Program-made: the position numbers and the translations under genes | Assembly (NCBI RefSeq): GCF_009846885.1 | Contig: NZ_WUWM01000026.1 | Location: forward strand, 26,301 to 90,300 | DNA from: Paenibacillus puerhi | Lineage (GTDB): Bacteria > Bacillota > Bacilli > Paenibacillales > NBRC-103111 | Length of the DNA: 64,000 nucleotides | Reading direction: 5' to 3' | The notes under the pieces: generated by a model | The model's input: the letters and a program-made list of their open reading frames with translations, nothing else | Databases searched by the model: none | Told to the model about the DNA's origin: nothing | Shown here: one piece after another, positions 17,307 through 25,678 of the stretch | Position numbering within the stretch: the stretch's first letter is position 1 | Layout of the letters: every line of letters starts with the position of its first letter

Positions 17307-17528
17307 ATGACTGCTTTACCACCGAAGATGAATGTGATTTTTGGGGTAAGTGATTCCGATTTTATTGACATGGTAAAAACAAACATGGGTGCAAAAGACA
17401 TACATTACGAAAGCTTGGGAAATGATCTGCTACATTTTAGAATAAATGAGTACAATTTTTATTTAACGGTTACAAATTTCTCCAAAGAAATACCTGCACT
17501 TTTAAATTTACCTTATTCTAGAAAGTAA
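17307..17528 (+). CDS. small hypothetical protein
   Basis: 73 residues (MTALPPKMNVIFGVSDSDFI...), or 66 if the second ATG is used. No convincing ribosome binding site precedes either start and no family is recognised. It lies 56 nt after the transposase gene and may be the tail of a gene interrupted by the element. Confidence 0.35.
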   Translation: MTALPPKMNVIFGVSDSDFIDMVKTNMGAKDIHYESLGNDLLHFRINEYNFYLTVTNFSKEIPALLNLPYSRK

Positions 17529-17540
17529 ACACCGAACTGG

Positions 17541-17666
17541 ATGGGTCGAATGAGCGGCTACTGGATGGTTACTTTACCCGTTGGATCGCTTAGATTACAA
17601 GTAACGGCTGCAGATCATGATATAGGCGAAATGCCGTGTGATCTGGATCACATACACCGGAAGTAA
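17541..17666 (+). other. 41-codon open frame of doubtful status
   Basis: ATG at 17541 opens MGRMSGYWMVTLPVGSLRLQ and ends at a TAA at 17664. It lies just after the previous small frame and has no clear ribosome binding site. It may be part of the same interrupted gene. Confidence 0.2.
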
Positions 17667-17731
17667 AGTCAGATACACTTTCGGTAGATGAACGATGGCC
17701 AATGATCTTAGCTGAAAAGGGGAATTCTACC

Positions 17732-17887
17732 ATGGACAAAAACATCGCAACACAAACTCAGGACCACACATATCGCGGCTTTCCACTTATTGTCCTGCTG
17801 TTTACGGTCATTTTGTTTTCTCCGCTCTTTTATTTCGTGATTCACCTGATACTCGGAAATGAAACCATGTTTCTTGCGCCACAATAA
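17732..17887 (+). CDS. small single-pass membrane protein
   Basis: 51 residues from the ATG at 17732, chosen for the AAAAGGGG site 9 nt upstream. Residues 17-42 (GFPLIVLLFTVILFSPLFYF) form one transmembrane helix; the rest is short and polar. The family is not recognised. It stands alone between the IS region and the hxl region. Confidence 0.55.
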   Translation: MDKNIATQTQDHTYRGFPLIVLLFTVILFSPLFYFVIHLILGNETMFLAPQ

Positions 17888-18030
17888 GGCTTGCCGGATA
17901 TGCCCATTTTGAGCGATTCGGGCTGCTGCCCAAAAGCTGTATCTAACACGTATGAACACGAATAGGACCGCCGCTAAGTCCTGTGAATCGGGTTTCCCCC
18001 ATTCTACATCAGGCTTGCGGTCAGGTCCTA

Positions 18031-18669
18031 TTAGTCTCGCCGCTCGCTTGCTTCCCGATAATGGCCGATGTCCCCATGCAGGAGAATATTCGCCCGGTCT
18101 GCATGGATCTCAAGCTTGCACAGACAGGCCGGATGAATATACGGAAGCTCCCATAGCTGCTTCAGGGGCCGTCCTTCAAAGTAAGCCATCAGCAGCTTGA
18201 CGACAACCGTATGCGTAACAAGCAGGACGGATTTTCCCTGCCATTCCACCAGGATCTGGTTAAGCAGGTCGACCCCCCTTTGACTAACGTCGCCGAACGT
18301 CTCGCTTCCCTCCACTCGGAACAACTCCGGATCATTCCAGAAATAATCGAATTGCTCGGCGTGCTGCTCCTTGGCCTCTGATTGTGTCCGGCCTTCCCAT
18401 ACACCCATATTGATTTCTTTCAGCGACTCGTTCGGAATAATCGCAATGTCCCTCGCACCGCGGATAAGTTCAGCAGTTCGGCAAGCCCGCTGGCTTGTGC
18501 TGGCGAATATCGCATCCAGCGGTTCGTTCTGCAGAGCCTCACCGAGCCACCTAGCCTGGTTTATTCCCAACTCGGTCAGAGGCGAGTCTTGATGTCCTTG
18601 CAGCCGCTGCTCCACATTCCATTCGGTTTGTCCGTGGCGCACAAGGTAGATGGTGGTAATCTTGCTCAA
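18031..18669 (-). CDS. histidine phosphatase superfamily protein (phosphoglycerate-mutase-like)
   Basis: 212 residues from a TTG at 18669, chosen for AGGAGGG 8 nt upstream. The RHG motif appears as LVRHGQTEWN near residue 10, whose His is phosphorylated, and the second catalytic His is in VTHTVVV near 148. The family removes phosphate from small molecules (CobC, PhoE, sugar phosphatases); substrate unknown. It begins 43 nt after hxlR on the same strand and is probably cotranscribed with it, so a role in sugar-phosphate metabolism linked to formaldehyde assimilation is possible but not shown. Confidence 0.87.
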   Translation of the reverse strand: MSKITTIYLVRHGQTEWNVEQRLQGHQDSPLTELGINQARWLGEALQNEPLDAIFASTSQRACRTAELIRGARDIAIIPNESLKEINMGVWEGRTQSEAKEQHAEQFDYFWNDPELFRVEGSETFGDVSQRGVDLLNQILVEWQGKSVLLVTHTVVVKLLMAYFEGRPLKQLWELPYIHPACLCKLEIHADRANILLHGDIGHYREASERRD

Positions 18670-18712
18670 CCGGTATGCCCTCCTATAGCTTTTCTGACAT
18701 AGACGAACGAGC

Positions 18713-19093
18713 TTATGCCTCATCCCGGCACGGATGCCCATCCTTCCAGACGACCTGCTCTCCGTAGCTTTTGCCCCAGTTATACATCATCTTCAGCACC
18801 GGCATCAGACTTACGCCATACTCGGTCAGCGAATATTCGACACGCGGAGGGACCTCCGGGTATACCTTCCGGTATACCAGCTTATCTTCTTCGAGCTCGC
18901 GGAGCTGGTTGGTCAGCATTTTTTGCGTAATATGCGGAATCTTTTTTTTCAGTTCGCTGAACCTTTTCGTCCCCTCCAGTCCAAGATGCCATAGAATGAT
19001 GAGCTTCCATTTCCCTCCGATGACGGCGAGGGTTAGTTCTTTCTCACAGTTGATCTCCAGCAAATTAATCCGTTCCTTGACCTCACTTGCCAT
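18713..19093 (-). CDS. hxlR: HxlR-family transcriptional regulator
   Basis: 126 residues with a single winged helix-turn-helix of the HxlR/MarR-like DUF24 type ([36 protein letters not shown]). Cys16 before the domain matches the redox- or electrophile-sensing Cys in this family. It lies just downstream of hxlB on the same strand, separated by a terminator, whereas in B. subtilis hxlR is divergent from hxlAB. B. subtilis HxlR activates hxlAB in response to formaldehyde, and the neighbourhood makes the same role likely here. Start ATG with AGGAG about 10 nt upstream. Confidence 0.85.
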   Translation of the reverse strand: MASEVKERINLLEINCEKELTLAVIGGKWKLIILWHLGLEGTKRFSELKKKIPHITQKMLTNQLRELEEDKLVYRKVYPEVPPRVEYSLTEYGVSLMPVLKMMYNWGKSYGEQVVWKDGHPCRDEA

Positions 19094-19152
19094 CTGCGAA
19101 TCACTCTCCTGCCTTTAGTATAAAGGATGATCAGGCCAGTTACAAAAGCAGC

Positions 19153-19172
19153 CCCCACGACGAGTCGTGGGG
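19153..19172 (-). terminator. terminator after hxlB
   Basis: CCCCACGAC and GTCGTGGGG pair around a 2-nt loop. On the minus strand TTTT follows after a few bases. It lies 31 nt past the hxlB stop, before hxlR. Confidence 0.6.
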
Positions 19173-19202
19173 ACTTCTGGAAACCGGCGATATTCCGGTT
19201 GG

Positions 19203-19763
19203 CTATTCGAGATTGGCATGTCGGGCGTACATCGTGTCGGAAGTTAGTCCGCGCAGCTCCATCATCCGGAGTATGAGCGAGTCGTAAAATACGAGCAGCG
19301 ACTGCTCAAACAAGGAAGCCATCGGTTGGATCGTCCTGTAGTCGCTTCCGTTTCCTTGATCCTTGGGCACGCCCGGAAGCTTAACCGATGTGCCCGCCAA
19401 TCGTCCGATCGCAGACTGCGGAGCCGTCGTCACGAGTGCGACCTCCGCGCCGAGGTCAACCGCTTTGCGGGCCATCGCTACAAGGCTTTGGGTTTCGCCG
19501 GAGCCGGAGCCGATCAGAAGCACGTCATCCCGGGCAATCCCCGGCGTTACCGTCTCACCCACGACATAAGCTTGCAGTCCCATATGCATCAGTCTCATCG
19601 CGAAGGCGCGACCCATCAAGCCGGATCTTCCGGCTCCCGCCAGAAAGATACGCTTGGCGGACAAGAGCAGCAGAGCCAGCTGCTCGGCCTCCTCTTCCGC
19701 AATTCGCGATGCCGATAGCTGCAGCTCCTTCACTATGCTGGCCGTATATTGATTCGCCTTCAT
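19203..19763 (-). CDS. hxlB: 6-phospho-3-hexuloisomerase
   Basis: 186 residues, matching B. subtilis HxlB in length. One SIS domain: sugar-phosphate-binding loops FLAGAGRSGLMGRAF near 40-54 and LIGSGSGETQSLV near 82-94. It converts D-arabino-3-hexulose 6-phosphate to fructose 6-phosphate, the second step of formaldehyde fixation in the ribulose monophosphate pathway. It starts 5 nt after the hxlA stop, so the two are translationally close and certainly cotranscribed. Confidence 0.93.
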   Translation of the reverse strand: MKANQYTASIVKELQLSASRIAEEEAEQLALLLLSAKRIFLAGAGRSGLMGRAFAMRLMHMGLQAYVVGETVTPGIARDDVLLIGSGSGETQSLVAMARKAVDLGAEVALVTTAPQSAIGRLAGTSVKLPGVPKDQGNGSDYRTIQPMASLFEQSLLVFYDSLILRMMELRGLTSDTMYARHANLE

Positions 19764-19768
19764 AGCGG

Positions 19769-20401
19769 CTAGGCCTGGCTGACCAATCGCTTCATTTCGG
19801 CCGCTCCCGCCTTCTTATCCTCCAGTGAGGTAATACCGCCGCCTACGATGACCAGATCCGGATTCGCCTTGATGACCTCCGGCAATGTATTCAGCTTAAT
19901 GCCGCCGGCAATCGCCGTCTTGGCCCGCTTCACAACACGCTTGATGGCCGCGAGCTCCTCGAATGAATTTTTGCCGTCCGCTTGATGATCGTAGCCGGAG
20001 TGCACGCAGATGTAGTCTACGCCAAGCGCATCGATCTCTGCCGCTCTTCCTTCAATATCCTTGACATTGATCATATCGACCATGATCTTCCTGCCCTGCT
20101 TCCTTGCTTCTTCGACAGCCCCCTTGATCGTCGAATCATCGGAGACGCCAAGTACGGTTATGATATCCGCGCCCGCTTCCGCAGCTTTCATGACCTCATA
20201 GCCGCCCGCATCCATTATTTTCAGATCGGCCAAAACGCGCAGGGAAGGAAACGCCTCCTTCACTTCTTTAACCGCTCTCAAGCCTTCGTTAATGACGACG
20301 GGTGTCCCGATTTCCACGATATCGATGTATTCAGCCACCTCGGCGACCACTTGCTTCGCTCCGGGAATATCGACAAGATCTAGTGCCAGTTGAAGTTCCA
20401 T
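19769..20401 (-). CDS. hxlA: 3-hexulose-6-phosphate synthase
   Basis: 210 residues from the ATG at 20401 behind AAGGAGAG. It is an OMP-decarboxylase-superfamily barrel with the diagnostic VLADLKIMDAGG near 59-70 and GGIKLNTL near 163-170. It condenses ribulose 5-phosphate with formaldehyde to give hexulose 6-phosphate. With hxlB it detoxifies or assimilates formaldehyde, for example that released from pectin methyl esters after methanol oxidation, which may explain its value in a pectin-degrading organism (inference). Confidence 0.94.
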   Translation of the reverse strand: MELQLALDLVDIPGAKQVVAEVAEYIDIVEIGTPVVINEGLRAVKEVKEAFPSLRVLADLKIMDAGGYEVMKAAEAGADIITVLGVSDDSTIKGAVEEARKQGRKIMVDMINVKDIEGRAAEIDALGVDYICVHSGYDHQADGKNSFEELAAIKRVVKRAKTAIAGGIKLNTLPEVIKANPDLVIVGGGITSLEDKKAGAAEMKRLVSQA

Positions 20402-20472
20402 GCGTAATCTCTCCTTATGGACAATGTATGATTTCTTTACATGCCCATTGTAGCCCCTACCTACCAGTTGAG

Positions 20473-20486
20473 GAAGTACGCACTTC
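20473..20486. promoter_or_regulatory. candidate HxlR operator GAAGT-ACGC-ACTTC
   Basis: A perfect 5-bp inverted repeat around 4 nt, about 72 nt upstream of hxlA. A minus-strand TACAAT at 20448-20453 could be the -10 element. HxlR-family proteins bind such palindromes. The assignment is inferred from position. Confidence 0.45.
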
Positions 20487-20560
20487 AAAGTGGGGTAGTT
20501 ACTCTCAGGATACTAGCTGACCTTGGCGTGCCCTACCCGGCGGCGCTTACCGATTACCCG

Positions 20561-20588
20561 TTTACATCTAAGACGGAAGGTGTATAAT
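20561..20588 (+). promoter_or_regulatory. sigma-A promoter of arsB
   Basis: TTTACA (20561-20566), 16-bp spacer, TATAAT (20583-20588), 34 nt before the arsB start codon. Confidence 0.7.
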
Positions 20589-20622
20589 TCATAGTTGACA
20601 TCATCCGGATACAGGAGGCTTT

Positions 20623-21915
20623 ATGCTAGTCATTGCTTCGATTATATTTTTGCTCACCTTGATTTTGGTCATCTGGCAGCCGCGCGGGCTCTCCATCGGC
20701 TGGACGGCTTGCGGCGGGGCCATCCTTGCTCTGATGTTCGGAGTGGTCTCGCTCCAGGATGTCCGGGACGTAACCGAGATGGTCTGGAATGCCACCTTGA
20801 CCTTCGTCGCCCTTATCCTGATCTCATTGATTCTGGACGAAATCGGTTTTTTCGAATGGGCGGCTCTGCATATGGTCCGTTTAGCCCGCGGGAGAGGCAA
20901 CTTATTATTCGTGTATGTCGTCCTGCTGGGAGCTGCGGTCGCTGCCTTTTTTGCCAACGACGGGGCCGCCTTGATCTTAACGCCGATCGTGCTGGCCATG
21001 GTACGCGCTCTACAATTCGATGACCGAATGATTCTGCCTTTCATTATGGCAAGCGGCTTTATCTCGGATACGGCCTCTCTGCCCTTTGTGATCAGCAATC
21101 TGGTCAATATCGTATCGGCGGATTTTTTCGGCATTGGCTTTGTCGAGTATGCAGGTCGTATGGTCCTGCCGACCTTCTTCTCGATCGGAGCAAGCTTGCT
21201 TGTTCTGTTTCTCTGCTTTCGAAGACATATTCCGGTTTCCTATGACTCAGGCTCGATGAAAGCCCCTTGCGAAGCCATCAAGGACAGGAAGCTGTTCCGT
21301 CTATCCTGGGTCGTGCTGGCTGTTCTGCTCGTCGCCTACCTGACCAGCGAGTTCTGGAAGATTCCGGTATCTCTCCTTACGGGTACGGCCGCACTGGCAT
21401 TTCTCTTGCTCGCCAGACTAAGCCGCCAGATGAACATCGTCAAGCTTATGAAAGAGGCTCCCTGGACCATTGTCATTTTTTCCATCGGCATGTATGTCGT
21501 CGTCTATGGCTTGCGCAATGTCGGCTTGACGGATCAGCTTGCCGGTCTGTTCCAATGGACAGCGGATAAGGGCCTATTTGCTGCCGCCATCGGCACAGGA
21601 CTCATCGCGGCGATCCTCTCTTCCCTCATGAATAACTTGCCTACGGTGATGATTGACGCTCTTGCTATCCAGGGGACGAGCACGGAGGGACTCCTGCGTG
21701 AAGCGCTTATTTATGCCAATGTGATCGGCTCCGATCTGGGTCCCAAAATAACCCCGATCGGCTCTCTCGCTACCCTGCTCTGGCTGCATGTATTATCGCG
21801 CAAAGGGGTCAACATCACTTGGGGCTACTACTTCAAGGTCGGCATTGTACTGACGGTTCCTGTTTTGCTCGCCTCGCTGTCGGGACTTTATCTGTGGCTG
21901 CGCTTTGTCGGATAG
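20623..21915 (+). CDS. arsB: arsenite efflux membrane protein, ArsB family
   Basis: 430 residues with about 12 hydrophobic segments spread over the whole length. The pattern follows Ars[19 protein letters not shown] near 109-126 and [16 protein letters not shown] near 336-351. ArsB exports arsenite and antimonite using the proton gradient. No arsR, arsC or arsA is adjacent, so it is a single-gene unit with its own promoter and terminator. The start has GGAGG only 4 nt upstream, which is short but usable. Confidence 0.9.
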   Translation: MLVIASIIFLLTLILVIWQPRGLSIGWTACGGAILALMFGVVSLQDVRDVTEMVWNATLTFVALILISLILDEIGFFEWAALHMVRLARGRGNLLFVYVVLLGAAVAAFFANDGAALILTPIVLAMVRALQFDDRMILPFIMASGFISDTASLPFVISNLVNIVSADFFGIGFVEYAGRMVLPTFFSIGASLLVLFLCFRRHIPVSYDSGSMKAPCEAIKDRKLFRLSWVVLAVLLVAYLTSEFWKIPVSLLTGTAALAFLLLARLSRQMNIVKLMKEAPWTIVIFSIGMYVVVYGLRNVGLTDQLAGLFQWTADKGLFAAAIGTGLIAAILSSLMNNLPTVMIDALAIQGTSTEGLLREALIYANVIGSDLGPKITPIGSLATLLWLHVLSRKGVNITWGYYFKVGIVLTVPVLLASLSGLYLWLRFVG

Positions 21916-21945
21916 ACACGCACCTTCCTTTCTATCCCAGCCCTC

Positions 21946-21974
21946 GCCCCCTTCGCCTCCGAAGGGGGCTTCTT
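21946..21974 (+). terminator. arsB terminator
   Basis: GCCCCCTTCG and CGAAGGGGGC form a perfect 10-bp stem around CCTC, followed by TTCTT. It lies 30 nt after the arsB stop. Confidence 0.85.
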
Positions 21975-22164
21975 GATCGACCGGGCGAGCCTATCCGGCA
22001 AAATTGACGTGGACAGCGTTCATCTAACCGATTTCCTTCATACTCTACTCGTATAGGCCCCGTTGCTTTCGATGATGCTGCCTAAGGGACTAAGGGGCCG
22101 CTTGTCGACGTGCGAGGATTGAAGCGCGAGAGTCAGGTGATAGGGTGCGGGAGGTATCGAACGT

Positions 22165-24141
22165 ATGAAGACTTCAGGTAAGGTTAATAAGGGGAACGAG
22201 CCTATAGTGGTGGCTGTTATCGGCGAAGGCGTGCTGGCGCAGCTCGTCGGCGAGGAGTTATCGGGGCAATATGAGGTCATCAAGCAGGCGAATCTGAAGC
22301 CCGGTGCGCCCCAGGGGTCCCAGCTCATCTTGCTGCTGCATGATGACGAAGACGCTTGGCAAGGCTCTGATGATATCCTGCAGCTCGGCGATACGCCATG
22401 GCTAAGCGCAATGGTATCGGTGGACGAAGGATGGATCGGCCCGCTGGCCAAGCCGGGCTTGCCAGGCTGCACGTCCTGCGCCGAGTACCGTCGCCGTCTG
22501 GCGGGACATGATTCGGAGGAAAAGCTGGAACAGCTGATGAACCGGCTGCTGATGCCGGAAGATTATGTTCGCAAAACGTATGCGTCGGTAACAGGTCTTG
22601 GGCAGATGGCTCTTCTAATCGCGGCAGAAACGAGGAAGTTTGTGAACGGCGGCACGGCGGTCACCGAGAATAGTCTTTGCCTCATCGACCTGAAAACACT
22701 GCAAACCTCGCTTCATCCGTTCTTGCCCAATCCGTTATGTCCGTCATGCAGCCGTTTGCCCGACGATTCGCCGGACGCCGCTCGCATCCGGCTTCAGCCA
22801 AGGCTCAAAGTCCATCCGGCGAGTCTCCGCTGCCGCCCCAAAGAGGATCTGATAGCGGTGCTTGCGAAGCAATATGTCGATGAACGAACAGGCCAGTTCA
22901 ACAGCAGCATCGACGATCTTGTCTCTCCGTTCGCGAGTACGGTTGTCCAGCTTCCGCTGGATACAGGCGGAGACGAGCTGACTGGTGGCCGGGCTCACAC
23001 GTTGGCAGACAGCCGCATGACCGCCATACTGGAGGGGCTGGAACGCTACTGCGCCTACAACCCTCGGGGGAAACGGACGGTGGTCCACGGCAGCTACAGA
23101 TCTCTGGCCGAGCAGGCGCTGGACCCCGTACAGGCAGGAGTGTACTCGCAGCAGCAGTATGCACAGTCCGACTTTCCCTTTGCACCCTTCGATCCGGATC
23201 AATCGATCCCTTGGGTATGGGGCTATTCGTTCCTGCAGGCGCGTCCGCTGCTGATTCCCGAAAGACTGGCCTATTACAGCCTGGTAGGCGGTGACGGCTT
23301 TGTCAACGAAACCTCCAACGGCTGCGCGGTAGGCTGCAGCTTGGAGGAAGCCATCCTCCACGGCATCCTGGAGGTCGTGGAGCGCGATTCCTTTCTCATG
23401 ACATGGTATGGCTCCCTGCCGGTCCCCCGTCTCGATCTGCGTACCGCGAAAGATCTGGAGCTGAACCTCATGATCGAAAGGCTGTTGGCCGTTACCGGCT
23501 ATGAGCTGCATGTGTTCAATATGACGATGGAGCACGGTATTCCCGCCATCTGGGCCGTAGCGAAAAATACCAGGGAGCATGGGATGAACCTGCTCAGCGG
23601 CGCGGGCGCCCATCTGGACCCGATCCGGGCCATCAAGAGCGCCATTCACGAGCTGGCGGGCATGCTGCCTGCTCTGGGGGAGACATTCAGGGAAGAGCAA
23701 GCCAGGGCTGAGGAGATGCTTCGCGATCCCTTCGAGGTCCGGGAAATGGCGGATCATTCCTTGCTATATGGACTGCCCGAGGCCGAAGGGCGGTTGGCCT
23801 TTCTCTTGGAGAACAACCGGCCCCCCGAGCCCATCAGCGAATCGTTTCGGCCAGCGATGCTTAGCGCCGATCTGACCATGGACCTGAAGGCAGTTCTTCG
23901 GAAGCTCCACCGCCTGGGGCTGGACGTGATCGTCGTCGATCAGACCCCATGCGACATGCGGAGAAACGGGCTATACGGCGTCAAAGTGCTGATACCCGGC
24001 ATGCTGCCGATGACATTCGGCCATCATCTTACCCGGCTGACCGGATTGGAGCGGGTACTTACCGTTCCTGAGAAGCTGGGGTATGCGCGGGAGCCGTTAA
24101 CAGCCGCACAACTGAACCCGTATCCGCACCCGTTTCCTTAA
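22165..24141 (+). CDS. fused TOMM cyclodehydratase (leader-binding/zinc domain + YcaO)
   Basis: 658 residues. The N-terminal half (1-220) resembles the leader-peptide-binding E1-like partner of thiazole/oxazole-modified microcin (TOMM) enzymes, with two CxxC pairs (Cys102/105 and 192/195) likely binding zinc. The C-terminal half is a YcaO domain with ATP/Mg residues in SRMTAILEGLER (283-294), NGCAVG (385-390) and EEAILHGILEVVERD (394-408). It ends in NPYPHPFP, the PxPxP tail diagnostic of azoline-forming YcaO enzymes. It would cyclise Cys, Ser or Thr of a precursor peptide using ATP. No precursor, SagB-type dehydrogenase or transporter is adjacent. Start ATG with GGGAGG 10 nt upstream. The enzyme class is secure; the product is unknown. 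Confidence 0.88.
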   Translation: MKTSGKVNKGNEPIVVAVIGEGVLAQLVGEELSGQYEVIKQANLKPGAPQGSQLILLLHDDEDAWQGSDDILQLGDTPWLSAMVSVDEGWIGPLAKPGLPGCTSCAEYRRRLAGHDSEEKLEQLMNRLLMPEDYVRKTYASVTGLGQMALLIAAETRKFVNGGTAVTENSLCLIDLKTLQTSLHPFLPNPLCPSCSRLPDDSPDAARIRLQPRLKVHPASLRCRPKEDLIAVLAKQYVDERTGQFNSSIDDLVSPFASTVVQLPLDTGGDELTGGRAHTLADSRMTAILEGLERYCAYNPRGKRTVVHGSYRSLAEQALDPVQAGVYSQQQYAQSDFPFAPFDPDQSIPWVWGYSFLQARPLLIPERLAYYSLVGGDGFVNETSNGCAVGCSLEEAILHGILEVVERDSFLMTWYGSLPVPRLDLRTAKDLELNLMIERLLAVTGYELHVFNMTMEHGIPAIWAVAKNTREHGMNLLSGAGAHLDPIRAIKSAIHELAGMLPALGETFREEQARAEEMLRDPFEVREMADHSLLYGLPEAEGRLAFLLENNRPPEPISESFRPAMLSADLTMDLKAVLRKLHRLGLDVIVVDQTPCDMRRNGLYGVKVLIPGMLPMTFGHHLTRLTGLERVLTVPEKLGYAREPLTAAQLNPYPHPFP

Positions 24142-24154
24142 CCGCTAGTGACCG

Positions 24155-25057
24155 CTAGTCAAAATCCTCTTCGATCAAATCCATGTTGACTCCAGAGGCG
24201 GTCAGGCTGCCGGCCGCCGCAGCAAGGATCAGCGAGGAAGGCATCACATAAGCCGAATCTCCCGCAGCGTAGACGCCCGGTACGGAACTCCTCCCGAACT
24301 CATCCGTTTTCACTCCGCCGAGCTCCGTCAATTCGCAGCCGAGCTTCTCTCCGAACCCCGCCTTCGGCGTCAGCTGCGGAGTTATGAATCCGCCGGTACG
24401 GTGAATATACGTACCATCTGTAAAGCGGATCTGATCCAGCCTGCCGTTCGTTCCCGTAAAGGCGGCAATAGGCTTTTCGAAGACAGACACTCCTTTGGAC
24501 TGGAGCTTTTCCTTCTGTTCGTCCGTAAGAACGGGATGGCCATTGGTACAAACCACTAGATCCTTGCTCCAATTCAACACCAGCTTCGCCATATGGAACG
24601 CGGCCGGCTTCTCGGAAACAACAACTAACAGTGAGTCGCGGAGCTCCCAGCCGTCGCAATAAGGACAATTAAACAAGCTTTTCCCATACATCTGATGGAA
24701 GCCTTCGATATCGGGAAAAGTCTCCTTCAAGCCGGTAGCCAGTATCAGCTTGCGCGATTGAATCCGAGTACCCTGCTCCGTCTGCATCTCGAAGCCGGCT
24801 CCGGTCTTGCTGACCGCTGTCACTTCCGTTTGGGTATGCTTCACAGAAGGATAGCGCAGCACTTCCTCAACCGCTATTCGGCGAAACTCGGCCGGCTTGA
24901 CGCCGTCTCTCGTGATAAACCCGTGCGATTCATGCGTTACCGCATTTCTGGGCTGACCGTTGTCCAGCAGGATCACGCTTCGTCTTGCTCTGCCCAGCAC
25001 CAGCGCGGCATTCAAGCCGGCCGGTCCTCCACCGATAATAGCGCAGTCGTAAATCAT
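24155..25057 (-). CDS. thioredoxin-reductase-like NAD(P)/FAD oxidoreductase
   Basis: 300 residues from the ATG at 25057 behind GAGGGGATGG. FAD-binding IIGGGPAGLNAALVLGRA at 7-24, redox disulfide CPYCDG near 131-136, and C-terminal FAD motif VYAAGDSAY near 266. The NAD(P) loop after the CPYC motif reads VVSEKPAAFHMA rather than the usual GGGDSA, so cofactor preference may differ from true TrxB. Unlike TrxB, the preceding gene is an Rrf2 regulator, suggesting a redox-stress enzyme. Convergent with the TOMM gene, 13 nt apart, so the two are probably unrelated in function. Confidence 0.87.
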   Translation of the reverse strand: MIYDCAIIGGGPAGLNAALVLGRARRSVILLDNGQPRNAVTHESHGFITRDGVKPAEFRRIAVEEVLRYPSVKHTQTEVTAVSKTGAGFEMQTEQGTRIQSRKLILATGLKETFPDIEGFHQMYGKSLFNCPYCDGWELRDSLLVVVSEKPAAFHMAKLVLNWSKDLVVCTNGHPVLTDEQKEKLQSKGVSVFEKPIAAFTGTNGRLDQIRFTDGTYIHRTGGFITPQLTPKAGFGEKLGCELTELGGVKTDEFGRSSVPGVYAAGDSAYVMPSSLILAAAAGSLTASGVNMDLIEEDFD

Positions 25058-25138
25058 ATTTCGCCATCCCCTCTCTTGATTCATCGCCTAAGCGGATATC
25101 ACAGATACTTTATGTCCGCGATTAGGACAAAAAAATAA

Positions 25139-25543
25139 TTAATCTAAATGGATAGGCGCCTTCTTAGCCAACTCGGCAATTGTCGTTCGCTTTAGATGCT
25201 GCTCCATCTGCCGCTCCGCCTCAAGCATGACTTGCCTGATCAGGCAATCGGGGTCGTGCCCCGAATCGCATTCGAACAAGGATGCGGTTCCCTCTATGGC
25301 TTGTATAATATCCAGAAACGATATCTGGTCCTTCGCGCGGCTTACCCGATATCCGCCTTGGGCGCCGGATGCCGACTCGATCATCCCCGCTTTGACAAGC
25401 TTGGTCAAAATTTCGGACAAATAGGTCGGGGACACTTTCTGAAACTCAGCGAGCTGTTGAACGCCTACAGGTTTTCCAGGAGAAGCGGCGACCAGAATAA
25501 GCATGGTGTGAAGTGCATAATTCGTCGCTTTGGAAAACTTCAT
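25139..25543 (-). CDS. Rrf2-family transcriptional regulator
   Basis: 134 residues from the ATG at 25543, with AGGAGG 7 nt upstream. A winged helix-turn-helix of the Rrf2 type (KFSKATNYALHTMLILVAAS, VSPTYLSEILTKLVKAGMIE, GAQGGYRVSR). The C-terminal part has CDSGHDPDC (Cys92 and Cys100 approximately), two of the three cysteines used for iron-sulfur or thiol sensing in IscR/NsrR. It lies 81 nt upstream of the oxidoreductase on the same strand and probably represses that operon until oxidised. The promoter overlaps a TATCGATA palindrome, consistent with autoregulation. Confidence 0.87.
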   Translation of the reverse strand: MKFSKATNYALHTMLILVAASPGKPVGVQQLAEFQKVSPTYLSEILTKLVKAGMIESASGAQGGYRVSRAKDQISFLDIIQAIEGTASLFECDSGHDPDCLIRQVMLEAERQMEQHLKRTTIAELAKKAPIHLD

Positions 25544-25576
25544 CCGACATCCTCCTTTCACAGATATGATGTATCT

Positions 25577-25605
25577 ATAATATCGATAATCAGAACAACT
25601 GTCAA
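25577..25605 (-). promoter_or_regulatory. sigma-A promoter of the rrf2-oxidoreductase operon
   Basis: On the minus strand TTGACA, 17-bp spacer, TATTAT. The -10 region overlaps ATTATCGATAT, a palindromic core suitable for the Rrf2 protein. Confidence 0.75.
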
Positions 25606-25611
25606 TCTTCA

Positions 25612-25652
25612 GCGGAAAAAGAACCTCCCGGCGCTATCGCCGAAAGGCTCTC
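25612..25652 (-). terminator. terminator of the sigma / solute-binding pair
   Basis: On the minus strand GAGCCTTTCGGCG pairs imperfectly with CGCCGGGAGGTTC around ATAG, then CTTTTT. It lies 27 nt after the stop of the solute-binding-like gene. Confidence 0.75.
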
Positions 25653-25678
25653 GGATAAGGAAGAATGAAGCCGATCTA

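Noticed and set aside
21990..22164. TOMM precursor peptide upstream of the cyclodehydratase
   Set aside because: Only very short frames (such as MMLPKGLRGRL) without a ribosome binding site or a Cys/Ser/Thr-rich core.
22744..23757. 337-codon minus-strand frame
   Set aside because: Shadow of the TOMM gene; no start signal and no family resemblance.
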